DNA from: Clostridia bacterium
GTDB taxonomy: Bacteria > Bacillota > Clostridia > Oscillospirales > Acutalibacteraceae
DNA: 64,000 bases
Direction of reading: 5' to 3'
Assembly (NCBI GenBank): GCA_017435385.1
Contig: JAFSFB010000014.1
Coordinates: 58,251-122,250, forward strand
Under the pieces are notes generated by a model. The model was not told the origin of the DNA. It saw only the letters and a program-made list of their open reading frames with translations, and made no database searches. Shown here one piece after another: positions 17,196 through 26,080 of this stretch (within the stretch, counting starts at the first letter, position 1; every line of letters begins with the position of its first letter). Made by a program: the position numbers and the translations under genes.

Positions 17196-19073
17196 ATGGA
17201 AAATAATCCGATTGAAACATCGATTCTTAAAAATATAGACAAGCCCTCGGATATCAAAAATCTTTCCGAGGCGGAGCTCGAATTGCTGTGCACCGAAATC
17301 AGGCAGACTCTTGTTGATACAGTATCCTCAACGGGAGGACATCTTGCCTCGAATCTCGGCACGGTCGAGCTCACCGTTGCCCTTCACAAGATGTTTAACT
17401 CACCCGAGGATAAGATCATCTGGGATGTCGGTCATCAGGCATATGCTCATAAGCTTCTGACGGGCAGGCGTGACAGCTTTTCAACGCTTCGCACCGAGGG
17501 CGGCATATCGGGCTTTGTCAGACCTGACGAGAGCGAGCATGACAGCTTTTACGAAGGGCATGCAGGCACCTCCGTTTCTCAGGCGGCGGGCGTTGCGGCG
17601 GCGAATGCGGCAAAGGGCTCGATGAATTATGCGGTTGCCGTTATCGGCGACGGCTCGTTCGGAAACGGAATGGTTTATGAGGCTCTTGACCATGCAGGCT
17701 CAACGAAAACGAGGCTCATAATCATTCTCAACGATAACGAAATGTCGATCTCCGAAAATGTCGGAGCGATGGCGAGATATCTTGCCGTTGTCAGAGCCAA
17801 GCCCGAATACTACCGCTTTAAGGCAGGAACGGAAAAGGCTCTGCGTAAAATACCGCTTGTCGGCAAATCGCTTTCAAATCATCTTTTCAGACTGAAAAAC
17901 ACACTCAAGAATATTATCTATTCCAGCTCATTCTTTGAAGATCTGGGATTCAAATATATCGGCCCCGTTGACGGCCACGATATCGGTCATCTCTGCGATG
18001 CCATGGACAGCGCAAAAATGGTTGAAAAGCCCGTTGTTATTCATATCAACACGGTCAAGGGCAGAGGCTATGACCATGCGGAGAATGCTCCCGAAAAGTT
18101 CCACGGAATCTCGAAATTCGATATCAATACGGGTGAGCCCGTGCAGTCATCGGGAAGCTATTCATCGGAATTCGGAAGAATCATCTGCGATTTTGCCTCA
18201 AAGGACAAGCGTATCTGTGCCATAACTGCGGCGATGGCTCTCGGAACGGGACTTGAAGAATTTTCCAAAAGCTGTTCCGACAGATTTTTTGATGTCGGTA
18301 TTGCCGAGGAGCATGCCGTAACCTTTGGCTCGGGTCTTTCCGCAGGAGGAATGCTTCCCGTTTTTGCGGTCTATTCGACCTTCCTTCAGAGATGTGCAGA
18401 CCAGCTTATCCATGACGGTGCGCTCCAGAGAAGAAAGCTCATTGTTGCCGTTGACCGAGCAGGCTTTGTCGGCGAGGACGGCGAAACGCATCAGGGGCTT
18501 TTCGATGTTTCCCTTATGCAGAGCATTCCCAACACAACGGTTTATTCTCCTGCGACCTATTGCGAAATGAGTAAAGCATTTTATAATGCTTTTTATAAAG
18601 ATAAAAACCTTGTTGTCATCCGTTATCCGAGAGGAAGAATGCCTGCTGATACGGAATATTCCGACCTTTGCTCGGGCGATTATGAAATCATAGGCAACCC
18701 CGAAGCGGAGGCAGCGCTTGTAACCTACGGCAGACTTTTCTTCAATGCGGAAAAGGCGTTGAAGCTTCTCGGAGAAGAGGCAGACAGGGTTAAAATCATA
18801 AAGCTCAACCGCATAAAGCCGATTCCCGAAGAAGCCGTTGATGCGGCTCTCGGATGCAGAAATGTTTTCTTCTTTGAAGAGGGCATGAAGGGCGGCGGAG
18901 TCGGAGAAAGATTCGGCTGCGAGCTTCTTCTGAGAGGCTTTAAGTCGGGCTACAGACTCACGGCGGTAGAGGATGAGTTTGTCGCTCACGCTTCGGTTGA
19001 CAGACTTATGGAAAAATATTCGATGAGCCCCGAAAAAATGGCTCAGATCATTAAGGAGGGAACGGCAATATGA
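17196..19073 (+). CDS. dxs: 1-deoxy-D-xylulose-5-phosphate synthase
   Basis: First enzyme of the MEP isoprenoid pathway: TPP-dependent condensation of pyruvate and glyceraldehyde-3-phosphate. 625 residues, full length. Conserved DVGHQAYAHKLLTGR, TPP motif GDGSFGNGMVYEALDHAG ending near NDNEMSIS, and catalytic glutamate in VGIAEEHAVTFGSGL. The C-terminal transketolase domain is intact. Starts 3 bases after ispA and overlaps tlyA by 4. Confidence 0.97.
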   Translation: MENNPIETSILKNIDKPSDIKNLSEAELELLCTEIRQTLVDTVSSTGGHLASNLGTVELTVALHKMFNSPEDKIIWDVGHQAYAHKLLTGRRDSFSTLRTEGGISGFVRPDESEHDSFYEGHAGTSVSQAAGVAAANAAKGSMNYAVAVIGDGSFGNGMVYEALDHAGSTKTRLIIILNDNEMSISENVGAMARYLAVVRAKPEYYRFKAGTEKALRKIPLVGKSLSNHLFRLKNTLKNIIYSSSFFEDLGFKYIGPVDGHDIGHLCDAMDSAKMVEKPVVIHINTVKGRGYDHAENAPEKFHGISKFDINTGEPVQSSGSYSSEFGRIICDFASKDKRICAITAAMALGTGLEEFSKSCSDRFFDVGIAEEHAVTFGSGLSAGGMLPVFAVYSTFLQRCADQLIHDGALQRRKLIVAVDRAGFVGEDGETHQGLFDVSLMQSIPNTTVYSPATYCEMSKAFYNAFYKDKNLVVIRYPRGRMPADTEYSDLCSGDYEIIGNPEAEAALVTYGRLFFNAEKALKLLGEEADRVKIIKLNRIKPIPEEAVDAALGCRNVFFFEEGMKGGGVGERFGCELLLRGFKSGYRLTAVEDEFVAHASVDRLMEKYSMSPEKMAQIIKEGTAI

Positions 19074-19900
19074 GTGAAAAAATGCGGCTTGATGTTGCCG
19101 TTTTCGAGAGAGGCTTTGCCGAAACCCGTGAAAAGGCGAAGGCTCTTATCATGGCAGGGAGCGTATATCTCAACGGTCAGAAGGCACTCAAGGGCGGTGC
19201 GACCGTCAAGGAAACCGATGTCATTGAGGTCAGAGGAGCGGTCAATCCTTATGTCAGCAGGGGCGGTCTGAAGCTTCACAAGGCAGTTGCAAGCTTCGGT
19301 CTTGAGCTCAAAGACTGTGTCTGCATGGACATCGGAGCTTCAACGGGCGGCTTCACCGACTGCATGCTTCAGAACGGAGCATCCAAAGTTTATTCCATCG
19401 ATGTCGGCTACGGTCAGCTTGCATGGAAGCTCAGATGCGACGAAAGGGTAGTCAACCTCGAAAGAACGAATTTCAGATATGTGACGAGAGAACAGATTTC
19501 CGAGGAAATTGATTTCGCTTCCGTTGATGTTTCATTCATCTCGCTGAAGCTGATCCTTCCCGTTATGCACACTCTTCTGAAAAACGGCGGAAGATCCGTC
19601 TGCCTTATCAAGCCTCAGTTTGAGGCAGGTAAGGAGAACATAGGCAAAAAAGGTGTCGTCAGGGACAAAGCGGTCCACGCCGATGTTATTGCGAAAATAA
19701 CGGAGTTTGCATCGGAAAACGGGTTTGCGGTTATCGATGTTGACTTCTCTCCGATAAAAGGTCCCGAGGGTAATATAGAGTATCTAATGTTTATTGAGAA
19801 AAGAGAAAAAGGCGAAATGCTCTGGAGCGGCTCAGCCCGTGAGCTTGCCGACAGATCTCATGAAACGCTCGATAAACCTGCAGAGGAGGCGGCGACATGA
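19070..19900 (+). CDS. tlyA: TlyA family rRNA 2'-O-methyltransferase
   Basis: N-terminal S4 RNA-binding domain (about 1-60, with RGFAETREKAKALIMAGSV) fused to an FtsJ-like methyltransferase domain. The SAM-binding motif is DIGASTGGFTDCMLQNGA at about 87-104, with LIKPQFEAGKE later. 276 residues is typical. In characterised homologues the enzyme methylates 16S/23S rRNA; haemolysin naming is historical. Overlaps both neighbours by 4 bases. Confidence 0.93.
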   Translation: MSEKMRLDVAVFERGFAETREKAKALIMAGSVYLNGQKALKGGATVKETDVIEVRGAVNPYVSRGGLKLHKAVASFGLELKDCVCMDIGASTGGFTDCMLQNGASKVYSIDVGYGQLAWKLRCDERVVNLERTNFRYVTREQISEEIDFASVDVSFISLKLILPVMHTLLKNGGRSVCLIKPQFEAGKENIGKKGVVRDKAVHADVIAKITEFASENGFAVIDVDFSPIKGPEGNIEYLMFIEKREKGEMLWSGSARELADRSHETLDKPAEEAAT

Positions 19901-20745
19901 AAATAGCGCTTATGCCTAACCTCACGAGAAAAGAGGCGTTTGAGGTTACGGGCGGAATATGCTCGAGCCTTGATAAGCTCGGTGCGGATTATTGCTTTCT
20001 GCCCGAATACGCAGATATCTTCGGAATGACAAAGGCGGCGTTTCTGCCCGAGGAGGAAGCTCTCGGATGCTGCGATGCGGTTATTGCCGTGGGCGGCGAC
20101 GGCTCGATCATCCATGCGGCAAAATCCGCCGTCAGATATCAGAAGCCGATTCTCGGAGTCAACGCAGGCAGGCTTGCGTTCATGGCAGGTCTTGAGGATA
20201 ATGAGCTTCACCTTCTTTCAAGACTCATTGAGGGGGATTATACTCTCGATAAAAGGCTCATGCTCAAAGCCAGCGTTCTCAGAGGCGATGAGGTTATCAG
20301 CACGGATTACTGCGTCAACGACTGTCTTGTCACAAACGAAGAAAAGCAGAGGATGAGCGAGATCGATGTTTCTCTCGGCGGAAGCTGCTTCAACAGCTAT
20401 CTTTGCGACGGAGTTCTCGTTGCAACGCCGACGGGCTCAACCGCCTATTCTCTTTCTGCGGGCGGACCGATAGTTGATCCCGAGCTCGAAAGCATTCTCA
20501 TGACGCCGATATGTCCGCATTCGCTCGTGGGCAGATCGCTTGTTTTCAAGCCCGATGCCGTCATCGGAATTGAATCGGCGGAGGATGTTACGCTCTGTTT
20601 GTCAGCCGACGGAGCTGAGCCTCAGAAAATTGAGGCAGGGTGCAGAGTGGAGATTTCCAGAGCGGAGTTCACGGCAAACTTTATCAGAATCAAATCGGAA
20701 AATTTTATTGATATATTATACAGAAAGCTGGCTCAGCGCCGCTGA
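19897..20745 (+). CDS. nadK: NAD kinase
   Basis: ATP-dependent phosphorylation of NAD to NADP. 282 residues. Catalytic GGDGS in AVGGDGSIIHAAK, then NAGRLAFM in place of the commoner NxGxLGFL, the DCLVTNE segment and TPTGSTAYSLSAGGPI. Coupled to tlyA by ATGA overlap. Confidence 0.95.
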   Translation: MKIALMPNLTRKEAFEVTGGICSSLDKLGADYCFLPEYADIFGMTKAAFLPEEEALGCCDAVIAVGGDGSIIHAAKSAVRYQKPILGVNAGRLAFMAGLEDNELHLLSRLIEGDYTLDKRLMLKASVLRGDEVISTDYCVNDCLVTNEEKQRMSEIDVSLGGSCFNSYLCDGVLVATPTGSTAYSLSAGGPIVDPELESILMTPICPHSLVGRSLVFKPDAVIGIESAEDVTLCLSADGAEPQKIEAGCRVEISRAEFTANFIRIKSENFIDILYRKLAQRR

Positions 20746-20762
20746 TTGAAAGGATGAAAAAC

Positions 20763-21212
20763 GTGAAAAAGAAAAGACACGAAACCATAATCAGACTCAT
20801 TGAGCAGAACTGCCTCGCAACCCAGACCGACCTTCTCAACAAGCTCCGTGAGGAGGGCTTTGACACAACTCAGGCTACGATCTCGAGAGATATCAAGGAT
20901 CTTCGCCTCATCAAGAAGGTCGACGAAATGGGCAGAAGCCGTTATGCGGTCGACAGCGGTGATTCGGGAGAGCTTCTCGGAAAGTATAAGAGCATTTTCA
21001 GCCATTCGGTTATTTCCGCCGACTATGCGGGAAACACCCTCGTTGTCAAGTGTTATACGGGTATGGCTCAGGCGGCATGCGCCGCTCTCGATTCGATGCA
21101 TTGGGAAGGTCTTGTCGGAACTCTTGCGGGCGACGATACGATATTCGCTCTTTGCAGAACTCCCGAGCTTGCCGCAAAAATGCAGGAAGCAATTGCCGAT
21201 ATCATCGGATAA
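20763..21212 (+). CDS. argR: Arginine repressor ArgR
   Basis: Arginine-responsive hexameric regulator. Winged-helix N-terminus with the recognition segment TTQATISRDIKDL and a C-terminal oligomerisation domain carrying GTLAGDDTIF, which binds arginine. An ATG at 20754 touches the GAAAGG Shine-Dalgarno, whereas a GTG at 20763 has correct spacing and yields MKKKRHETIIRLIEQN, matching the family start. I therefore prefer GTG (149 residues). Lies between nadK and recN, a conserved Firmicute order. Confidence 0.92.
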   Translation: MKKKRHETIIRLIEQNCLATQTDLLNKLREEGFDTTQATISRDIKDLRLIKKVDEMGRSRYAVDSGDSGELLGKYKSIFSHSVISADYAGNTLVVKCYTGMAQAACAALDSMHWEGLVGTLAGDDTIFALCRTPELAAKMQEAIADIIG

Positions 21213-21239
21213 TCTCAGTTTATAAGGAAGAAAAGCAGT

Positions 21240-22913
21240 ATGTTAGTTGGCTTGAAAATCGAGAATATTGCCGTCATCGAAAGTGCCGAGATCGCTTTTG
21301 ATAAAGGGCTGAATGTTCTGACGGGTGAAACGGGTGCAGGTAAATCGATAATCATCGATTCGATCAACGCCGTTCTCGGTGAGCGTACCTCGAGGGAGCT
21401 TATCAGGAGCGGTGCGGAAAATGCATCTGTTTATGCCGAATTCAGCGATGTATCGCCATCGGTCGGTGAGCTTCTTGATGATGCGGGCATCGAAAGAATG
21501 CCTGATAATTCTCTGACTCTGAGCCGCCGCCTGAGTGCATCGGGCAAAAACTCGTGCAGAGTCAACGGCTGTGCCGTCACGGCATCCGTGCTCAGGGAGA
21601 TCGGCGCTCAGCTCATCAATATTCACGGTCAGCATGATAATCAGTCCTTGCTTTCTCCCGAAAAGCATTGCGGCTTTATTGACAGACTTGCCGAAAACGG
21701 AGAGCTTCGTGCGGAATATAAAAAGGTGTTTTCTCAGCTTGTTTCCGTCAAAAAGGAGCTCGATTCGCTTTACGATACCCGTGACGAAAAGGCGGCAAGG
21801 CTTGATTATCTCAGCTTTCAGATAGAAGAAATAACGAATGCCGATGTCAGAATCGGTGAAAGAGAAGAACTTTCAAAGGAGAAAACTCTTCTTACAAACA
21901 GCGGAAAGGTCGTCAAGGCTCTTCAGAGGGCATATGCCGCTCTCTCGGGCGATTCGGGTATTCTTGCAGGGCTTGAGGAATGCGCAGGGGATGTCGAAAC
22001 CGCCGCAAAGTATTATTCCGATGCCGAGAAAACGGCCCTCGGAATCAGAGGCGTATCCTATGAGCTTGCCGATTTTTCGGCAGAGCTCCGCAGACTCAAA
22101 GACAGCTTTGATTTCAATCCGTCAAGGCTTTCCGAAATCGACGAAAGACTTGATTTTCTTTACAGGCTTTCGATGAAATACGGTAAGGAGGAAAGCGACA
22201 TTCTTTCCTATCTTGAAAAGATTACCGCCGAAAAGTCTGAAATTGAGGTTTCCGACGAGAGAATAGGTGAGCTTGAAGAAAGGCTCTTCGCTCTTTCGGA
22301 CGAAATAAAGATACTTTCATCCAGACTCACCGAGAGCAGAATGACTGCGGCGAGAGCGTTTGAAAAAGCCGTCAAGTCCGAGCTTGAATTCCTTGATATG
22401 CCCAAGGTCGAGTTTGTTGTCGATCGCAAAGCAACTCCGCTGACCTCAAAGGGTGCGGATGCGATCGAATTTCTCATCAGCGCAAATCCCGGTCAGGAGC
22501 CGAGAGCAATAGCGAAAATCGCTTCGGGCGGCGAGCTGTCAAGAATCATGCTTGCGATCAAGAATGTTCTATCCGACAAGGATGAGATCGGAACTCTCAT
22601 TTTTGATGAGATCGATGCAGGCGTCAGCGGCTCTGCGGCGGAGAAGATCGCTCTCAAGCTTTATCAGGTTTCAAAGGGCAGGCAGGTCGTCTGCGTGACC
22701 CACCTTGCCAGAATAGCTGCTCAGGCAGACAGACACATGAAGATCACGAAATCCGTTGAGGATTCAAAAACATATACGAGCATCACTCCTCTCGACTTTG
22801 AGCAGAGAGCGGTTGAGATAGCGAGAATAACCGCAGGCGGAAATCTGACCGCTTTGCAGATTGAAACCGCAAAGGAAATGCTCGTTAATGCAGATAACGC
22901 AAAGGAGAATTGA
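21240..22913 (+). CDS. recN: DNA repair protein RecN
   Basis: SMC-like ATPase for double-strand break repair. 557 residues. Walker A GETGAGKS near 29-36, a long central coiled coil (about 160-370), ABC signature GGELSRIMLAIK and Walker B LIFDEIDAGVSG, followed by VCVTHLARIAAQAD. In Bacillus and many Clostridia recN is followed by spoIVB and spo0A. Here a sugar isomerase gene follows after one intervening base. Confidence 0.96.
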   Translation: MLVGLKIENIAVIESAEIAFDKGLNVLTGETGAGKSIIIDSINAVLGERTSRELIRSGAENASVYAEFSDVSPSVGELLDDAGIERMPDNSLTLSRRLSASGKNSCRVNGCAVTASVLREIGAQLINIHGQHDNQSLLSPEKHCGFIDRLAENGELRAEYKKVFSQLVSVKKELDSLYDTRDEKAARLDYLSFQIEEITNADVRIGEREELSKEKTLLTNSGKVVKALQRAYAALSGDSGILAGLEECAGDVETAAKYYSDAEKTALGIRGVSYELADFSAELRRLKDSFDFNPSRLSEIDERLDFLYRLSMKYGKEESDILSYLEKITAEKSEIEVSDERIGELEERLFALSDEIKILSSRLTESRMTAARAFEKAVKSELEFLDMPKVEFVVDRKATPLTSKGADAIEFLISANPGQEPRAIAKIASGGELSRIMLAIKNVLSDKDEIGTLIFDEIDAGVSGSAAEKIALKLYQVSKGRQVVCVTHLARIAAQADRHMKITKSVEDSKTYTSITPLDFEQRAVEIARITAGGNLTALQIETAKEMLVNADNAKEN

Positions 22914-22914
22914 T

Positions 22915-23688
22915 ATGAAATTCGGAGTGTGTGTAGGCACAGACCTCGAAAAGATGAAATATATCAAGGCAATAGGCTATGACTATGCAGAAAGCCACTG
23001 TCAGGAGATAGCCAAAAAGGATAAGGCTTATCTTGATGAAATGAAGAAAACGGGACTGCCTGTTATTGCGGCAAACTGTTTCATCGGACTCCGTGTTGTC
23101 GGAGAAGAAAAAAACTATGCCGAGATCGATGCCTATCTTGAAAAGCTCTTTGAAAATGCGGCTTATCTCGGTCTTGAATATCTTGTTTTCGGCTCATCCG
23201 GTGCAAGAAGGATCCCCGAGGGAATGAGCCTTGAGGAGGGCAGGGGGGAGATCATTGATTTCCTTAAAAACCATGTTGTTCCGCTTGCGGAAAAATATGA
23301 GCTTCCCGTTGCGATCGAGCCGCTCCGCCCCGAGGAGTGCAACGCAATCAATACGATAGATGACGGCGTTGAAATTGCGGAAAAAGTCGGCTCGCCGTTT
23401 ATAAAGGTGCTTGCAGATGTTGCTCACATGTATGTTCAGAATGAGGATATGAGCATGCTTCCTGAATATAAGGGCATGATAATCCACGCTCACACCTCGA
23501 ATCCCGCTCCTGCCGCAGAGCTTAACAGAAAGAGGATCTTTCCGACGGAAAACGATTCCTTCAGCCAGGCGGATTTTATCGCTTCACTTAAAGCGGCAGG
23601 TGTCAAAACCTGCTCCATTGAAGCGGAGGTTCTTGATTTTGAAGAGGACGCAAAACGATCATATAAAGTTCTTGAAGGATTAAGGTGA
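22915..23688 (+). CDS. Sugar phosphate isomerase/epimerase-like TIM barrel
   Basis: 257-residue AP-endonuclease-2-type TIM barrel as in D-tagatose 3-epimerase and hydroxypyruvate isomerase relatives. A glutamate in PVAIEPLRPEECNAIN, aspartate in VLADVAHMY, histidine in MIIHAHTSNP and glutamate in CSIEAEVLDF fit the metal-binding set. The frame extends into recN, but the ATG at 22915, preceded by AAAGGAG, is the natural start. Substrate unknown. Confidence 0.85.
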   Translation: MKFGVCVGTDLEKMKYIKAIGYDYAESHCQEIAKKDKAYLDEMKKTGLPVIAANCFIGLRVVGEEKNYAEIDAYLEKLFENAAYLGLEYLVFGSSGARRIPEGMSLEEGRGEIIDFLKNHVVPLAEKYELPVAIEPLRPEECNAINTIDDGVEIAEKVGSPFIKVLADVAHMYVQNEDMSMLPEYKGMIIHAHTSNPAPAAELNRKRIFPTENDSFSQADFIASLKAAGVKTCSIEAEVLDFEEDAKRSYKVLEGLR

Positions 23689-23698
23689 AAAATGAAGC

Positions 23699-23728
23699 TT
23701 GACAAAATATATTTTAATATTGTATAAT
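23699..23728 (+). promoter_or_regulatory. Promoter of the tyrS T-box leader
   Basis: TTGACA, an 18-base spacer and TATAAT, placed directly in front of the T-box leader. Confidence 0.85.
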
Positions 23729-23734
23729 AACTTT

Positions 23735-23995
23735 TAACGGCAATGACGGAAAGAAGTAACCGTGTCAGCAGCTTCAGAGAGTTCCCGGTCGGTGAAAGGG
23801 GATAGCGTGCGGCGTGTGAAATACATTCCCGAGCCGCTTTGCTGAAAATCGCAGTAGGCAAAGCCGTGTGCGCCCGTTAAAGCGCAGGGTAACAAATTTA
23901 CCCGCCGAGGAGTATGCCGTGAGGTATGCTCAAGCAAGAGGTGGTACCGCGTTAATTCGCCCTCTGTCAGCAATGGCAGAGGGTTTATTTTTTAT
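23735..23995 (+). ncRNA. Tyrosine T-box riboswitch leader
   Basis: Leader RNA that senses uncharged tRNA-Tyr and controls termination before tyrS. Visible parts: stem I with the AGTAA element near 23755-23760; a TAC specifier candidate at 23822-23824 followed by A; and the T-box core AGAGGTGGTACCGCG at about 23937-23951, whose TGGT bulge pairs with the ACCA end of the tRNA. A competing terminator hairpin follows. The 341 bases between genes are fully accounted for by promoter, leader and Shine-Dalgarno. Confidence 0.95.
23960..23995 (+). terminator. T-box regulated terminator
   Basis: CCCTCTGTCA and TGGCAGAGGG pair, followed by TTTATTTTTTATTTT. The stem starts immediately after the T-box antiterminator sequence, so it forms when tRNA-Tyr is charged. 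Confidence 0.88.
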
Positions 23996-24029
23996 TTTAG
24001 TTATCATTTACCGAAAGGATGTTTTAATA

Positions 24030-25253
24030 ATGCAGATTTATGAAGAGCTTGTCGCAAGAGGACTTATTGCGCAGGTTACAGACGAAAAGGAGATCAGAGA
24101 TCTTATCAACAACGGAAAGGCCGTTTTCTATATCGGTTTCGATCCCACGGCTGACAGCCTTCATGTCGGTCACTTCATGGCTCTTTGCCTCATGAAGCGC
24201 CTTCAGATGGCAGGCAACCGTCCCATCGCCCTTCTCGGCGGCGGAACGGGTATGATCGGTGACCCCTCGGGCAGAAGCGATCTGCGTCAGGTTCTCACGA
24301 GGGAAACGATCGAGCACAATGTTGAATGCTTCAAGAAGCAGATGAGCCGCTTCATCGAGTTCGGCGAAGGCAAGGCTATGATGATCAACAATGCCGATTG
24401 GCTTCTCAATCTCAACTATGTTGATGTTCTGCGTGAGGTCGGCGCATGCTTCTCGGTCAACAACATGCTCCGTGCCGAATGCTATAAGCAGAGAATGGAA
24501 AAGGGACTCTCGTTCCTTGAGTTCAACTATATGATCATGCAGAGCTATGACTTCTATCATCTCTTCAAGGAATACGGCTGCAACATGCAGTTCGGCGGCG
24601 ACGATCAGTGGTCAAATATGCTCGGCGGAACTGAGCTTATCAGAAAGAAGCTCGGCAAGGATGCTTATGCCATGACGATCACTCTTCTCCTCAACTCCGA
24701 GGGTAAGAAGATGGGTAAGACCGCATCGGGTGCAGTTTGGCTCGATCCCGAAAAGACCTCTCCCTATGAGTTCTATCAGTATTGGCGCAATGTTGCCGAC
24801 GATGATGTTCTCAAGTGCATCCGCATGCTCACCTTCCTTCCTCTTGAAGAGATCGATGCCATGGATTCATGGGAAGGCAGCCAGCTCAACACCGCAAAGG
24901 AGATCCTTGCATTCGAGCTGACAAAGCTTGTTCACGGCGAGGAAGAGGCGGCAAAGGCTCAGGCGGCGGCAAAGGCAATCTTCAGCGGTGCGGCTGACCT
25001 TGACAACATGCCTGCAACAGCTCTCTCCGACGAAGATTTCACAGACGGCGTTATCGACATTCTTGATATCCTCATGAAGGCTGAGATCACGAAGTCAAGA
25101 GGCGAGGGCAGAAGACTCGTTCAGCAGGGCGGCATTTCGGTCGACGATGCAAAGGTTACCGATTTCACAATGAGCTTCGCTCAGGATGCGCTCAAAGCTA
25201 ACCCCATAGTTGTCAAGAAGGGCAAGAAGATTTTCCATAAGATCGAGGCGTAA
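24030..25253 (+). CDS. tyrS: Tyrosyl-tRNA synthetase
   Basis: Class I aminoacyl-tRNA synthetase charging tRNA-Tyr. 407 residues. YIGFDPTADSLHVGHF carries the HIGH-type HVGH, and GKKMGKTASG is the KMSKS equivalent. A C-terminal S4 domain begins around residue 345 (EGRRLVQQGGISVDD). An upstream in-frame ATG exists inside the T-box RNA, but the ATG at 24030 with AAAGGA and the family N-terminus (MQIYEELVARGLIAQ) fixes the start. Confidence 0.97.
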   Translation: MQIYEELVARGLIAQVTDEKEIRDLINNGKAVFYIGFDPTADSLHVGHFMALCLMKRLQMAGNRPIALLGGGTGMIGDPSGRSDLRQVLTRETIEHNVECFKKQMSRFIEFGEGKAMMINNADWLLNLNYVDVLREVGACFSVNNMLRAECYKQRMEKGLSFLEFNYMIMQSYDFYHLFKEYGCNMQFGGDDQWSNMLGGTELIRKKLGKDAYAMTITLLLNSEGKKMGKTASGAVWLDPEKTSPYEFYQYWRNVADDDVLKCIRMLTFLPLEEIDAMDSWEGSQLNTAKEILAFELTKLVHGEEEAAKAQAAAKAIFSGAADLDNMPATALSDEDFTDGVIDILDILMKAEITKSRGEGRRLVQQGGISVDDAKVTDFTMSFAQDALKANPIVVKKGKKIFHKIEA

Positions 25254-25254
25254 C

Positions 25255-26034
25255 ATGGTTTCCGGAAACAGATATGCGGTTTTCCTTGATATTGACGGCA
25301 CTCTGATATCCGACAGCTTCCGCATTCCGCAGGAAAACCTCGATGCAATAGCCGATGCAAGGGCAAAGGGACACAAGGTTTTCATCAATACGGGGCGTTC
25401 ATGGGGCAACATTCCCGATGAACTCCGCAGACAGTTTGATGTTGACGGCGTTATTGCGGGAAGCGGTGCCATGATAATCATGGACGGCAAAACGGTTTTT
25501 AAAAAGAAATATGACCTCGGAACCGTCAGAAAGGTTGCGGAATATTTTTTCAAAAACCGTGACTGCTGGTGCGTTTTTGAAGGCCTGAAAACGAATTATA
25601 TCATCGCCAATGCAGGATATCAGGTCAGGGAAGGCAGACAGATTGAGATGAGATCGGTTGATGATCTGTCGCTGTTTCTTCCCGACGAAGAGATCCAGGT
25701 TATTGCGGCAGGTCCCGTTGTGCCCGAAGAATTCATGAAGCTTTTTGAGGACAGCATGTCCTTCTTTGTCATGCGCACTTATGTCGATTTCGTCATCAAG
25801 GGCTGTGATAAGGCGAAGGGTATAGAAAGAGTTATTGAGCTTTCGGGAATCAGACGGGAAAACACGGTCGCAATCGGCGACAGCAGCAACGACCTTGCGA
25901 TGCTTGAATATGCAGGAATCAGCGTTGCCATGGCAAATTCGCAGGAGCATATTCTGAAAATGACGGATCATGTGACCGACACCGCCGCAAATGCGGGAGT
26001 CGGTAAAGCGATAAGGAAAATATTAAATCTATAA
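25255..26034 (+). CDS. Cof-type HAD-IIB family phosphatase
   Basis: 259-residue haloacid dehalogenase-like hydrolase with a type IIB cap. FLDIDGTLIS is motif I, INTGRSW motif II, the lysine of KGCDKAKGIERV motif III and AIGDSSNDLAMLEYAG motif IV. Relatives dephosphorylate sugar phosphates or flavin and pyridoxal phosphates; the substrate is not readable. One base separates it from tyrS, so it probably rides on the T-box transcript. Confidence 0.9.
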   Translation: MVSGNRYAVFLDIDGTLISDSFRIPQENLDAIADARAKGHKVFINTGRSWGNIPDELRRQFDVDGVIAGSGAMIIMDGKTVFKKKYDLGTVRKVAEYFFKNRDCWCVFEGLKTNYIIANAGYQVREGRQIEMRSVDDLSLFLPDEEIQVIAAGPVVPEEFMKLFEDSMSFFVMRTYVDFVIKGCDKAKGIERVIELSGIRRENTVAIGDSSNDLAMLEYAGISVAMANSQEHILKMTDHVTDTAANAGVGKAIRKILNL

Positions 26035-26041
26035 AAAAATC

Positions 26042-26069
26042 AGCGGCTTGTGGTGATTCACAAGCCGCT
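26042..26069. terminator. Bidirectional hairpin terminator
   Basis: AGCGGCTTGTG and CACAAGCCGCT form an 11-bp stem followed by TTTTG. It lies between the convergent HAD and GH16 genes. Confidence 0.85.
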
Positions 26070-26080
26070 TTTGCTGTTGC

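Noticed and set aside
23868..24029. Upstream in-frame extension of tyrS
   Set aside because: It lies inside the T-box RNA and its terminator; the family N-terminus and Shine-Dalgarno place the start at 24030.
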